Assembly (NCBI GenBank): GCA_030683105.1
Contig: JAUXMZ010000043.1
Span: 1-64,000 of the forward strand
Reading direction: 5' to 3'
Source: Burkholderiales bacterium
GTDB lineage: Bacteria > Pseudomonadota > Gammaproteobacteria > Burkholderiales > SG8-41
DNA: 64,000 nucleotides
Each line of letters starts with the position of its first letter. Positions within the stretch are counted from its first letter, which is position 1. The notes beneath the pieces are model-generated. The model saw only the letters and a list, made by a program, of their open reading frames with translations. It was not told where the DNA came from and searched no databases. The position numbers were made by a program, and so were the translations under genes. Positions 44,830 to 54,002 of this stretch are shown one piece after another.

Positions 44830-45405
44830 ATGAGTGACACCGTTGACACAAGCCGCGCCGGTTCGCAGCGGAGCGTATTTCGCCTGGGGAGTTTTTTGCC
44901 TTTGTTGGTGTTCCTTGGACTGGCGGTAATATTCGGCATCGGGCTGACATTGAATCCAAGGAATATCCCGTCGCCGCTCATCGGCAAGCCTGTGCCTGAA
45001 TTCAACCTGCCTCCGGTCAAGGGCCGCACGCTGGGGCTTTCCAGCACCGACCTCAGAGGCGAGGTATCGCTGGTCAATGTGTTTGCATCCTGGTGCACGG
45101 CCTGTCGTGCGGAGCATCCGCTGCTGATGGAACTCAAGGCAAAAGGCGTAGTCCCTATCCATGGGCTCAATTACAAAGACAAGCCGGACGATGCCGAAAA
45201 ATGGCTGGCCGAACTGGGTGACTCCTATACTCGGACAGGCGCAGACATCGATGGCCGGGTCGGGATAGACTGGGGCGTCTACGGTGTGCCGGAAACCTAT
45301 GTCATCGGCCGTGACGGCCGCATTGCCTACAAGCAAATTGGCCAGTTAACACCAGAAATACTGCGGGACAAAATCGCTCCGCTGATAAACGAGTTGCGCA
45401 AATGA
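44830..45405 (+). CDS. TlpA/CcmG-like periplasmic thioredoxin
   Basis: A membrane anchor (about 21-41) is followed by a thioredoxin fold with the redox pair C89-C92 (FASWCTACRAEH) and the cis-proline segment GVPETYVIG. The length and GRVGIDWGVYGVPE are those of DsbE/CcmG proteins, which reduce apocytochrome c thiols. Lying between two CcdA-type genes, it would be the acceptor of their electrons. Confidence 0.87.
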   Translation: MSDTVDTSRAGSQRSVFRLGSFLPLLVFLGLAVIFGIGLTLNPRNIPSPLIGKPVPEFNLPPVKGRTLGLSSTDLRGEVSLVNVFASWCTACRAEHPLLMELKAKGVVPIHGLNYKDKPDDAEKWLAELGDSYTRTGADIDGRVGIDWGVYGVPETYVIGRDGRIAYKQIGQLTPEILRDKIAPLINELRK

Positions 45406-45469
45406 ACCCGGCCCGGATCGCCCGGGATAAAGACGATAGCGCCAGAATGCATTCAAAGGAGAAGCAAAC

Positions 45470-46411
45470 ATGATGGGTACGACGAGATGGCTGGGGATCC
45501 AGGCCGGTTACGCGCAAGCAGCTGTTATGTCGAGAATTTTTATAGTCGCCCTGGCTATATTCCTCCTGCCAGCGCTCGCCGCCGGCCAGTCAAGCCGCAG
45601 CACTCCCATGGTGAACCCCAGACTTGCAAGCCTGCAGATCGAGATCTGGCCGGAATACGACCGCCCGGCAGCGCTCGTGATACTCAAGGGAGAGTTGGCG
45701 GCGGATGTTCCGCTTCCTGCTGCGGTAGCGCTACGCATCGCGGCTGCGACCGGCGGTCCGACTGCGGTAGCGGCCTCGACCGGGCCGGGTGCCGCACTGT
45801 TCAATCTGAAGCACGAACGAAAAAACGCAGACGACTTCATCACGGTAAGCTTCGAAGCCGCGCAGCGTCTGTTCCACGTCGAGTTTTACGAACCGCTCGC
45901 AACCGCCAAGCCCGAGCGCAGCTATACCTATGTCTGGCCAGGCGACTTTGCAGTGGACCGGCTGCATGTCATTCTCCAGGAACCCGCGGGGGCGCTGTTC
46001 GTAACGGCCCAACCGGGCCTCAATGCCACCACCACAGGCCAAAACGGATTGCGTTACCGGTCCGCGGAACTGGGCGCCCAGAAGGCGGGAACACCACTGC
46101 CCGTCAAGATCAGCTACACCAAGTCGGATCCGCGAACCTCGGAGCAAATTCTTCAGCCCAAAACCCCGGACGTATCGCCTTCGCCGGCCACGAGCCCCAC
46201 TGGCCAATCTCCCCGCTGGTGGGCCCTGGTTTTCGCCATCGCCGCGGCATTGGTCATAGCTGCCTGGGCGGCTTATCTGTGGTGGCGGATTCGCGGGAAG
46301 GCGTCCGTTCCCCAGCCGGGCGGCGCTGGTTTCTGCCCCAAGTGCGGCACCCGGACGGGTTCAGGCGACCGCTTCTGCTCGAAATGCGGCGCGCCACTGG
46401 GAACCGGTTGA
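45470..46411 (+). CDS. Membrane protein with periplasmic domain and C-terminal zinc ribbon
   Basis: The start at 45470 has AAAGGAG. The N-terminal hydrophobic segment (about 20-38) acts as signal or anchor. A beta-rich periplasmic part (about 45-230) follows, then a membrane helix (about 248-270, WWALVFAIAAALVIAAWAAY) and a zinc ribbon FCPKCG-x9-FCSKCG at the end, on the cytoplasmic side by topology. No family name is secure. Its place in the thiol-redox run suggests a sensing or assembly role. Confidence 0.7.
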   Translation: MMGTTRWLGIQAGYAQAAVMSRIFIVALAIFLLPALAAGQSSRSTPMVNPRLASLQIEIWPEYDRPAALVILKGELAADVPLPAAVALRIAAATGGPTAVAASTGPGAALFNLKHERKNADDFITVSFEAAQRLFHVEFYEPLATAKPERSYTYVWPGDFAVDRLHVILQEPAGALFVTAQPGLNATTTGQNGLRYRSAELGAQKAGTPLPVKISYTKSDPRTSEQILQPKTPDVSPSPATSPTGQSPRWWALVFAIAAALVIAAWAAYLWWRIRGKASVPQPGGAGFCPKCGTRTGSGDRFCSKCGAPLGTG

Positions 46412-46432
46412 CGACTTCACGAAAGCGCGCCC

Positions 46433-46879
46433 ATGACCATCATCCTGATCACAACCCTCTCGATACTCGCCATAACGGGGCTGGCATGGCTTGCAAATAA
46501 AATCCTGCCCTTTCCCATTTGCCCTATCTGCGTCGGCATCGCTGCCACATGGATCTGGATGCTGGCAGGGCGGCTTGCGGGTCTTGAGTTCGATAACGCT
46601 ATGCTCGCGATACTGCTGGGCGGATCGGTGGTGGGAATGGGCGATCAGCTTGAAAAGCATCTGCCTGCGGGCCGTTTGCCGCTGCTGTGGAAAACGCTGT
46701 TTATGCCGATCGGTTTCATCGCCGCCTACGGGCTCGCCACAGCGCATTGGACTGTGATGGCGATGGCTGTCGCCGCGCTTCTTCTTCTGACATCGGTATT
46801 TTTTATGCCGCGCCCTCAGTCTGAAAAAAATAACTCCGTTGTCGAAAAGCTTAAAGAAGACATGAAGAAATGCTGCTGA
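46433..46879 (+). CDS. Hypothetical membrane protein with CPIC motif
   Basis: The protein has 148 residues, four predicted helices and the sequence LPFPICPICVGIAATW near residue 26, a Cys pair facing the start of helix 2. The tail ends KKCC. A Cys pair of this kind in a membrane protein next to CcdA and DsbC-like genes suggests a thiol-exchange or metal role. Function is otherwise unknown. Confidence 0.6.
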   Translation: MTIILITTLSILAITGLAWLANKILPFPICPICVGIAATWIWMLAGRLAGLEFDNAMLAILLGGSVVGMGDQLEKHLPAGRLPLLWKTLFMPIGFIAAYGLATAHWTVMAMAVAALLLLTSVFFMPRPQSEKNNSVVEKLKEDMKKCC

Positions 46880-46965
46880 GGATCCCGTCTTCATCCCATC
46901 GCCGGTGTCTCCGATTGACGGATAACGCACCGGCATGGATTTGAAAAAGCCCGGGGCGTGATGCC

Positions 46966-47706
46966 ATGACCGATATATCCAGTTTCGGCCTGCTGACCGC
47001 CTTCGCCGCGGGAATTGTCTCCTTCCTCTCGCCCTGCGTGCTGCCGCTGGTGCCCGCTTATGTTTCCTACATAGCCGGCCACTCGCTGGAGCACTCCCGC
47101 CAGAGGGAAAATTTCTCCCAAAAACTTTCCGCGCTCGCCTTAAGCATATGCTTCGTGCTGGGATTCTCGACGATATTCATCACGCTTGGCGCGAGCGCCA
47201 CCATGCTTGGGCAACTGCTCTTGAGCTACCGCTATGAAACTAATATCGTCGGAGGCGCAATCGTCGTCGTATTCGGCCTCTTTACGACCGGGTTCCTGAA
47301 AATTCCCTGGTTCCAGCACGATTTTCGTCTCCACCCCCATGTCGGGAGTGGACGGCCGCTGGCCGCCTACGTGCTGGGTCTCGCGTTTGGATTCGGCTGG
47401 ACCCCATGCATCGGACCGGTGCTGGGCGCGATACTCACCTTCAGCGCCGTTTCTTCGAACACCGGGAGCGGTATCGCCTTGCTTTCGACGTACGCGCTTG
47501 GGCTCGGTCTGCCGTTTTTGGCGGCGGCGTTATTTACCGGCGGACTTGCGCAGCGTCTCAAGAAGCTGCGTCGCGCAGGACGGGCGCTCCAGATCGGCGC
47601 GGGTGTCATCATGATCGTCATGGGCATTGCCATCATGACCGGACAACTGTCAGCGTTTTCCTACTGGCTGATCGAGGCTTTCCCATTCCTGGCAACGATC
47701 GGATAG
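46966..47706 (+). CDS. ccdA: Cytochrome c biogenesis protein CcdA, copy 2
   Basis: This is a classical six-helix CcdA with SFLSPCVLPLVPAYVS (C24) and GFGWTPCIGPVLGA (C148), the two cysteines that carry electrons across the inner membrane. 246 residues. It is clearly different from the CcdA-like protein at 43969, so the run holds two transporters of the family. Confidence 0.9.
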   Translation: MTDISSFGLLTAFAAGIVSFLSPCVLPLVPAYVSYIAGHSLEHSRQRENFSQKLSALALSICFVLGFSTIFITLGASATMLGQLLLSYRYETNIVGGAIVVVFGLFTTGFLKIPWFQHDFRLHPHVGSGRPLAAYVLGLAFGFGWTPCIGPVLGAILTFSAVSSNTGSGIALLSTYALGLGLPFLAAALFTGGLAQRLKKLRRAGRALQIGAGVIMIVMGIAIMTGQLSAFSYWLIEAFPFLATIG

Positions 47707-47768
47707 GTTTCACCGGGTCATTGTGTGTTTTTCAACCACTGTATTCGGCACTAAATGGAGGACGACGC

Positions 47769-48494
47769 ATGAATCTATCGAAACTGATTTCCGTGGCCTT
47801 CGGCTTGATACTCACGGTAACTGCCATTGCCGGGCAAGCCGATGAACAGCAGATCCGCAAAGTGTTTCAGGCCAAGATTCCGGGAACCAAGGTGCTCAGC
47901 ATACTGAAACTGCCATATACCGGACTTTACGAAGTCTCCATACAAGGCCCGAATGGCCCGGCGGTCTACTACAGCGACGCCTCGGCGCAAGTTATCTTCA
48001 TTGGCAACCTGATCGAAACCCGAACCGAACGAAACCTGACGGACGAACGATTGCGCAAGCTGTCGGCGATCGACTGGAAGGGGCTGCCGTTCCAGTCGGC
48101 AATCACCATCCGGCGCGGCAATGAACGGCGCCAGATCGCAATATTCTCTGACCCAAACTGCCCCTTCTGCCAGCAGTTCGAAAAGGATCTTGATGCCATT
48201 GATGACATCACTATTCACATATTCCCGTACCCGGTCATCAAGCCGGAATCGGTCCGCCAGACCAAATCCGTCTGGTGCTCGAAGGATCGCGCGAAGGCGT
48301 GGAATGACCTTATGCTGAAACGAGTGGAGCCGACCGCGCCAACCGATTGTGAAAATCCGATAGACGAACTGCTCGCGCTTGGCCGGCGGCTCGGAGCAAC
48401 CTCCACGCCGACCTGGTTTTTGCCGAACGGCGAAAAACATCTAGGCGCGCAGCCGATGAATAAGGTTATTCCGATGCTGGACGGAACATCCTGA
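47769..48494 (+). CDS. DsbC/DsbG-like periplasmic disulfide isomerase
   Basis: After a signal peptide (ending TAIAG) comes a dimerisation domain (about 25-85) and a thioredoxin domain with the redox pair C131-C134 (SDPNCPFCQQFEKD). The cis-proline segment is TSTPTWFLPNG. CPFC differs from the CGYC of E. coli DsbC. The ATG at 47769 has GGAGG. It ends the run, followed by a strong hairpin. Confidence 0.88.
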   Translation: MNLSKLISVAFGLILTVTAIAGQADEQQIRKVFQAKIPGTKVLSILKLPYTGLYEVSIQGPNGPAVYYSDASAQVIFIGNLIETRTERNLTDERLRKLSAIDWKGLPFQSAITIRRGNERRQIAIFSDPNCPFCQQFEKDLDAIDDITIHIFPYPVIKPESVRQTKSVWCSKDRAKAWNDLMLKRVEPTAPTDCENPIDELLALGRRLGATSTPTWFLPNGEKHLGAQPMNKVIPMLDGTS

Positions 48495-48527
48495 AAGCGT
48501 TAGCGCAGCCACGGCTCCACCCGCTGT

Positions 48528-48561
48528 CGGGATGCAGCCCGGACCAGGCTGCATCCCGTTT
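48528..48561. terminator. Hairpin between the thiol-redox run and the cus operon
   Basis: CGGGATGCAGCC and GGCTGCATCCCG form a perfect 12-bp stem with a 7-base loop, followed by TTT. It sits between two convergent gene sets and may terminate both. Confidence 0.7.
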
Positions 48562-48577
48562 CCGCCTGTCTTTCCCC

Positions 48578-48712
48578 TTAATTCGGCTTTGCGGTATCAC
48601 GCTCGTACGGTTGCGACGACTGGGTCATATCCTTGGCACCCATCATGCCCATACTGCTTTCGGGACCGCCCATTACCAGCATCACGACCATCACTATCAT
48701 CATCACAGCCAT
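48578..48712 (-). CDS. Tiny Met-rich membrane protein at the end of the cus operon
   Basis: The frame of 44 codons starts MAVMMIVMVVMLVMGGPESS, then SMGMMGAKDMT, ending TAKPN. One membrane helix is studded with methionines, followed by a short polar tail with MGMM. The site CGGAGAAAG seven bases before the ATG is a good Shine-Dalgarno. The Met clusters suggest binding of Cu(I)/Ag(I), as in CusF or CusA. It is below usual annotation limits. Confidence 0.55.
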   Translation of the reverse strand: MAVMMIVMVVMLVMGGPESSMGMMGAKDMTQSSQPYERDTAKPN

Positions 48713-48746
48713 TTCTTTCTCCGGTTAAAAAAACAAGATTAAACAA

Positions 48747-48845
48747 TCAGACTGCATATTTCTCCGCCACAGGTCGACGCGCCTGAGCGGTCCTTGCCGC
48801 CGCCCGTTTGAATTTGATCGGCGGGGGTCTTGCCTGCATGCCCAT
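48747..48845 (-). CDS. Tiny basic ORF after the PII-like gene
   Basis: The frame of 32 codons starts MGMQARPPPIKFKRAAARTA and is very rich in Arg and Lys. It begins eight bases after the PII-like stop, with GGGAGG four bases before the ATG. It could be a real peptide or a chance frame behind a reused ribosome site; its codons resemble those of neighbours. Confidence 0.3.
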   Translation of the reverse strand: MGMQARPPPIKFKRAAARTAQARRPVAEKYAV

Positions 48846-48853
48846 TGCCTCCC

Positions 48854-49192
48854 TCATCGCAGCGGCCGGAATTCGTCGGGTGTAGCCTCGCCTTTCGTGC
48901 GGACCAGAAACAACTTTTCGATCGGCATGACGGCGACTACGCCGTCTCCCGGCAGCCCGGTATGGGCGGCCTCCATGATCGCGGCGGATATGGCTTCCGC
49001 TTCTTCCCGCCGGGTAAACACTTCGAGTCTGACCTCTTCGACCATCCAGTTGCGCGCGAAAAAATCCTGGTAATCGCCGTATCCCTTGACCTTCGAAATA
49101 TTGATACGCTCGACGCCGATCTCCCGCAGTTTTTTCTCGACCTCCTCCAGTTTGTCGACGCGGATGATGGCGATGATAAGTTTGAAGTCCAT
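48854..49192 (-). CDS. PII-like signalling protein of metal-efflux operons (PII-NG type)
   Basis: It has a ferredoxin-like PII fold: MDFKLIIAIIRVDKLEEVEK, the T-loop region GYGDYQDFFARNWMVEE and the C-terminal DGVVAVMPIEKLFLVRTKGE. The T-loop lacks the GlnB uridylylation tyrosine context. PII-like genes of this sort are known beside RND metal exporters. The ATG at 49192 has GGAGG; the cusA stop lies 14 bases upstream. The ligand is unknown. Confidence 0.82.
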   Translation of the reverse strand: MDFKLIIAIIRVDKLEEVEKKLREIGVERINISKVKGYGDYQDFFARNWMVEEVRLEVFTRREEAEAISAAIMEAAHTGLPGDGVVAVMPIEKLFLVRTKGEATPDEFRPLR

Positions 49193-49206
49193 GGCGTCCT
49201 CCCGGG

Positions 49207-52200
49207 TTATTGCGTGACCTTCGTTTGCATGTCCTTGCCGCGGCTGATCGTGAACTCCTTGACCAGCGCGTAAATCGCGGGAATCACGATCAGCGTGAGG
49301 ATGGTCGAGGAGATCATCCCGCCTACCATGGGTGCTGCGATGCGGCGCATCACTTCCGAGCCGGCGCCACTGCCCCACATGATGGGCAGCAGGCCGGCCA
49401 TGATCGCCACCACCGTCATCATCTTCGGCCGCACCCGTTCCACCGCGCCATGCATGACTGATTCGTAAAGATCGGCCGCGGTAACGGTGCGGCCTGCCGC
49501 GTGCTGTCTGGCAGCCATCGCCCTGAACGCCTGGTCCAGATACAGCAGCATCACCACCCCGGTTTCAGCCGCCACCCCGGCGAGCGCTATGAATCCCACC
49601 ACAACCGCAACGCTGACGTTGTAGTCGAGCAGGTACATCAGCCAGACTCCGCCCACCAGCGAAAACGGCACCGACAGCATCACGATCAGCGTTTCGGTGA
49701 GCCGCCGGAAGTTTAAATAAAGCAGCACGAATATCAGCAGCAGGGTCACCGGCACCACGATTTTCATCCGCTCCTTGGCCCGCTCCAGGTACTCGAACTG
49801 GCCGCTCCAGGTGATGTAGTAACCCGGCTGGAATTTCACCTGCTCGCGCACCGCTTTCTGGGCGTCGGCAACGTAGCCGCCGATGTCGCGGCCGCGCATG
49901 TCCACGAAGATGTACGCGGACAGCAGGGCGTTCTCGGTCCGGATACCCGGCGACCCCCGGGTAATCGCCACTTTGGCGACCTGTCCCAGCGGTATCATCG
50001 CGCCGTTCATCACGGGCACCAGCACCTGGGTGGCAATCGCCTGCGGGTCGCTGCGCAGTTCACGCGGGTAGCGCACGCTGACGCCAAACCGCTCGCGGCC
50101 TTCGACGGTGGTCGTCACCGTTTCACCGCCAAGCGCGGTGCCGATCACTTCCTGCAGATCGCCTATCGCCAGCCCGTAGCGCGCGAGCGCCAGCCGGTCG
50201 GGCTCGATATCGAGAAAGTAGCCGCCGGTGATACGCTCGGCGTAGGCGCTGGTCGTGCCCGGGACGGTTTTGACCACGGCCTCGATTTGTTTCGCCAGCT
50301 GCTCCATTTCGGCAAGGTCCTTGCCGAATACCTTGATGCCGATAGGCGTGCGGATGCCGGTGGAAAGCATGTCGATGCGCGCCTTGATCGGCATGGTCCA
50401 GGCGTTGCTGATACCCGGAATCTGCACGGCCTGGTCCAGTTCGGCAATCAGCTTGTCCATCGTCATGCCCGGCCGCCATTCGCTTTCCGGTTTGAGGTTG
50501 ATCACCGTTTCGAACATTTCGATCGGAGCCGGATCGGTCGCGCTGTTGGCCCGGCCCGCCTTGCCGAACGCCGACGCCACTTCAGGGAAGCCCTTGATGA
50601 TCCGGTTCTGGACCTGCATCAGTTCGGCCGCCTTGGTGACCGACATTCCCGGCAGACCCGACGGCATATACAGTAAAGAGCCCTCGTTTAACGTTGGCAT
50701 GAACTCCGTGCCCAGTTTCATCGCCGGAAACACCGATACCGCCATGGCGATGACGGCAGCGATGATAGTGAGCTTTTTCCAGCGCATCACCAGGGCGATG
50801 ACCGGCCGGTAACTCCAGATGAGGAAACGGTTCACCGGGTTTTTCGCCTCAGGCATGATCCGCCCGCGCACGAACAGCAGCATCAGCACCGGAACCAGCG
50901 TGATCGAGAGCAACGCAGCCCCCGCCATGGCAAAGGTCTTGGTGTAGGCAAGCGGGGTGAACAGCCTGCCCTCCTGGGCTTCCAGCGTGAACACCGGCAG
51001 GAAGGAGACGGTGATGATGAGCAGGCTGAAGAACAGCGCGGGACCGACTTCGCGGCACGCCGTGATGATCGCTTCCAGCCGCGACGCCCCCGGCTGCAGC
51101 CGTTCCAGGTGCTTGTGGGCGTTTTCGATCATCACGATCGCGGCATCGATCATCGCGCCGATGGCAATGGCGATGCCGCCGAGGCTCATGATGTTGGAAT
51201 TGAGTCCTAGCAAGCGCATCGCGATGAAGGCGATCAGCACGCCTATTGGCAGCATGATGATCGCGACCAGGGCACTGCGCACATGCAGCAGAAACACGAT
51301 GCACACCAGCGCCACGATCAGGCTCTCCTCGATCAGCGTCACCTTCAGGTTGTTGATGGCGCGATGGATCAGTTCGGAGCGGTCATAGACCGCTTCGATA
51401 CTGACGCCTGGCGGCAGGCCGGGCCCGATTTCCGCAATCTTCGCTTTGATATTGTCGATGACTTCAAGCGCATTCTGGCCGTAGCGCGCCATGGCGATGC
51501 CGGCTACGACTTCGCCTTCGCCATTGAGTTCGGTAATGCCGCGGCGCTCGTCCGGACCAAGTTCCACGCGCGCCACGTCCCGCAACAGCACCGGTATGCC
51601 GCCTTCGGCCTTCACCACCAACTGCTCCAGGTCGGAGACGCTGCGCAGGTAACCGCGTCCGCGCACCATGTACTCGGTCTCCGCCATCTCGACCACGCGC
51701 CCGCCGACGTCGGTATTGCTCATGCGTATCGTTTGCGAGATTTTCGACAGCGGAATGCCGTAGGCCTGCAGCTTGCGCGGATTGACGGTCACCTGGTATT
51801 GCTGGACGAAACCGCCGATGCTCGCCACTTCGGCCACACCCTGCGCCTTGGTGAGCTGATAGCGGATGAACCAGTCCTGCAGGGTGCGCAACTCCGCCAG
51901 TGTGCGATTGGCGCCGAGCACCACGTACTGATAGACCCAGCCCACGCCGGTGGCATCCGGCCCCAGCGCCGGCGTAATGCCGCGCGGCAGGCGCCCGGAA
52001 GCGAAATTAAGGTATTCGAGCACCCGCGAGCGCGCCCAGTAGATATCGGTGCCGTCCTCGAAAATGACATAGACGAAGGACGCGCCAAAGAACGAGAAGC
52101 CGCGCACCACTTTCGAGCGTGGCACACTCAGCATGGCGGTGGTCAGCGGGTAGGTAACCTGGTCTTCCACCACCTGCGGCGCCTGGCCCGGATACTCGGT

Positions 52201-52350
52201 ATAAATGATCACCTGCACATCCGAGAGGTCAGGAATGGCATCAAGCGGCGTCTTGAGAACCGCGTAGACCCCGGCGCCGGTGACAAACAAGGTGCCGAGC
52301 AACACCAAGAAGACGTTGCGCGCCGACCATTCGATAATGCGGTTCAGCAT
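49207..52350 (-). CDS. cusA: CusA-type RND efflux pump for Cu(I)/Ag(I)
   Basis: This is the inner-membrane proton-driven pump of the Cus system, 1047 residues. The transmembrane-4 block GAMIDAAIVMIENAHKHLE, with its essential Asp, is the CusA form rather than the CzcA form. The N-terminal MLNRIIEWSARNVFLVLLG and the Met-rich central region (PSGLPGMSVTKAAELMQVQN) agree. It starts one base after the cusB stop (TGA G ATG). Confidence 0.93.
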   Translation of the reverse strand: MLNRIIEWSARNVFLVLLGTLFVTGAGVYAVLKTPLDAIPDLSDVQVIIYTEYPGQAPQVVEDQVTYPLTTAMLSVPRSKVVRGFSFFGASFVYVIFEDGTDIYWARSRVLEYLNFASGRLPRGITPALGPDATGVGWVYQYVVLGANRTLAELRTLQDWFIRYQLTKAQGVAEVASIGGFVQQYQVTVNPRKLQAYGIPLSKISQTIRMSNTDVGGRVVEMAETEYMVRGRGYLRSVSDLEQLVVKAEGGIPVLLRDVARVELGPDERRGITELNGEGEVVAGIAMARYGQNALEVIDNIKAKIAEIGPGLPPGVSIEAVYDRSELIHRAINNLKVTLIEESLIVALVCIVFLLHVRSALVAIIMLPIGVLIAFIAMRLLGLNSNIMSLGGIAIAIGAMIDAAIVMIENAHKHLERLQPGASRLEAIITACREVGPALFFSLLIITVSFLPVFTLEAQEGRLFTPLAYTKTFAMAGAALLSITLVPVLMLLFVRGRIMPEAKNPVNRFLIWSYRPVIALVMRWKKLTIIAAVIAMAVSVFPAMKLGTEFMPTLNEGSLLYMPSGLPGMSVTKAAELMQVQNRIIKGFPEVASAFGKAGRANSATDPAPIEMFETVINLKPESEWRPGMTMDKLIAELDQAVQIPGISNAWTMPIKARIDMLSTGIRTPIGIKVFGKDLAEMEQLAKQIEAVVKTVPGTTSAYAERITGGYFLDIEPDRLALARYGLAIGDLQEVIGTALGGETVTTTVEGRERFGVSVRYPRELRSDPQAIATQVLVPVMNGAMIPLGQVAKVAITRGSPGIRTENALLSAYIFVDMRGRDIGGYVADAQKAVREQVKFQPGYYITWSGQFEYLERAKERMKIVVPVTLLLIFVLLYLNFRRLTETLIVMLSVPFSLVGGVWLMYLLDYNVSVAVVVGFIALAGVAAETGVVMLLYLDQAFRAMAARQHAAGRTVTAADLYESVMHGAVERVRPKMMTVVAIMAGLLPIMWGSGAGSEVMRRIAAPMVGGMISSTILTLIVIPAIYALVKEFTISRGKDMQTKVTQ

Positions 52351-52351
52351 C

Positions 52352-53968
52352 TCAGTGCCCCTTGTGGTCGGCGGCGCCAGCCGGCGCAGCAGAAACTGGC
52401 GGGTTCACTGCAGGCGAGATGCGGGTAATCACGAACTCGCCCGGCCCGCGCTGCACGATATCGATCGCCACGTTTTGGCCGAGTTTCAAGCCTTTCAGCA
52501 ATGCCCTGTCGCTGACCTGGAATTCCATGGTCATCTCCGCCCATTTGAGGCTCGGAATCGGGCCGTGAGTGATGACGACGGTCCCGTCTTTCGCATCGAT
52601 GCCCTCCAGCTTGCCCTGGGCCTTGTGCACTGTTGAGGCATCAGGTGCCGAACCCGCGGCCGCGTCGCGTTTGATCGGCGTGCTGCCGCTCGCACCGAAC
52701 GACCCCAGCGCCGCCTTCAGATTGCTTTCCGAGTCGATCAGGAAGTTGGCGCTGACCACCACGGTTTCTCCGTCCTTGATGCCGTCCAGCACCTCGACGT
52801 AGCCGTCGGCACGCGCACCGAGCTTCACCGTGCGCGGTTCGAACAAACCCGCGTTAAGCTGCACCAGCACGACCTGCCGCGTGCCGCTGTCGATCACCGC
52901 CGAATCCGGCACCGACAGCGTTTTCGCTTTCGGGCCGCCGGTAAGCAGTTCCACGTTCGCATACATTTCCGGCTTCAGCAGTCCGCCCGGATTGGCCAGC
53001 TCGATACGCACTTTTGCCGTCCGGGTTTCCGGAGTAAGCGTCGGATAAACGAAGGTGACCTTGCCGGCAAACGGTTTGCCCGGATAGGCATTGACCATGA
53101 TTTTCGCGGCTTGGCCGGGCCGGATCAGCGCAAGGTCCTGCTCGAAAATATCCGCCAGCAGCCACAACGACGACAGATCCGAGATCTTGTAAAGCGCCTC
53201 GCCCGGCATGAAGCGCATGCCTTTGAGCGCAGGCTTCTCCAGCACCACTCCGCCTACCGGCGATCGCAGCGTGATCGTCTGCCTGGTGGCGCCTTCCTTT
53301 TGCAGGCGATTCAGCTCGGCATCGGAAATGTCCCAGTTGCGCAACCGTTGCAGCGCGCTTGAGACCAATTGCCGCATGTTGGCCTGGGCTTCCGGGCTGC
53401 CATTCTTGACCGCTTCCACCCCTTTTAATGCAATCAGGTATTCCTGTTGCGCGCTGACCAGTTCCGGGCTGTATACCTCCATCAATGCCTGGCCGCGCGC
53501 CACCGGCTGGCCGGTGGTGTTGATGTGCAGTTGCTCGATCCAACCCTCGAATTTCGGGGCCACCGTGAAGATGCGGCGCTCATCCGGCTGAATGGTGCCC
53601 ACGGCGCGCACGGTTCGGGTCAGATCGCGCAATGACGCGGCTTCCGTTTTCACGCCCAGTTTTTGCACCTTGTCGGTGCTGATTTTCACCGCGGAACCGG
53701 TCGCCTCGGGCTCCTCGCCGTCATAGACCGCAATGTAATCCATGCCCATCTGGTCTTTTTTCGGCGTCTGCGACGTGTCGGGCAAGCCCATCGGGTTGCG
53801 GTAGTACAGAATTTTGCGTTCGGCTTTTTTGGGCGACTCCGCATTGCCTGCGGCGGTTTCCGTTTTCATCCTTGCGCCTTCGTCCTTATGGCTTCCCCAC
53901 CAGTAACCGGCCGCGAGCGCAGCGCCCACCAGGGCCAAAACAAGGATTGAGTTGGCTATCCGCTTCAT
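52352..53968 (-). CDS. cusB: CusB-type periplasmic adaptor fused to a CusF-like domain
   Basis: The adaptor links CusA to CusC. The ATG at 53968 has GGAGA and gives 538 residues with an N-terminal membrane anchor. Residues about 53-82 form a heavy-metal-binding domain (YYRNPMGLPDTSQTPKKDQM, then GMDY). The usual barrel and hairpin domains follow. The C-terminus (about 455-520) is a CusF-like domain with THGPIPSLKWAEMTMEF, including the His, Trp and two Met ligands. Fusion of CusF to CusB makes the pump self-loading. Confidence 0.92.
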   Translation of the reverse strand: MKRIANSILVLALVGAALAAGYWWGSHKDEGARMKTETAAGNAESPKKAERKILYYRNPMGLPDTSQTPKKDQMGMDYIAVYDGEEPEATGSAVKISTDKVQKLGVKTEAASLRDLTRTVRAVGTIQPDERRIFTVAPKFEGWIEQLHINTTGQPVARGQALMEVYSPELVSAQQEYLIALKGVEAVKNGSPEAQANMRQLVSSALQRLRNWDISDAELNRLQKEGATRQTITLRSPVGGVVLEKPALKGMRFMPGEALYKISDLSSLWLLADIFEQDLALIRPGQAAKIMVNAYPGKPFAGKVTFVYPTLTPETRTAKVRIELANPGGLLKPEMYANVELLTGGPKAKTLSVPDSAVIDSGTRQVVLVQLNAGLFEPRTVKLGARADGYVEVLDGIKDGETVVVSANFLIDSESNLKAALGSFGASGSTPIKRDAAAGSAPDASTVHKAQGKLEGIDAKDGTVVITHGPIPSLKWAEMTMEFQVSDRALLKGLKLGQNVAIDIVQRGPGEFVITRISPAVNPPVSAAPAGAADHKGH

Positions 53969-54002
53969 GAGTATCTCCAGAGGTGCAGCATGTTTATTCG
54001 TT

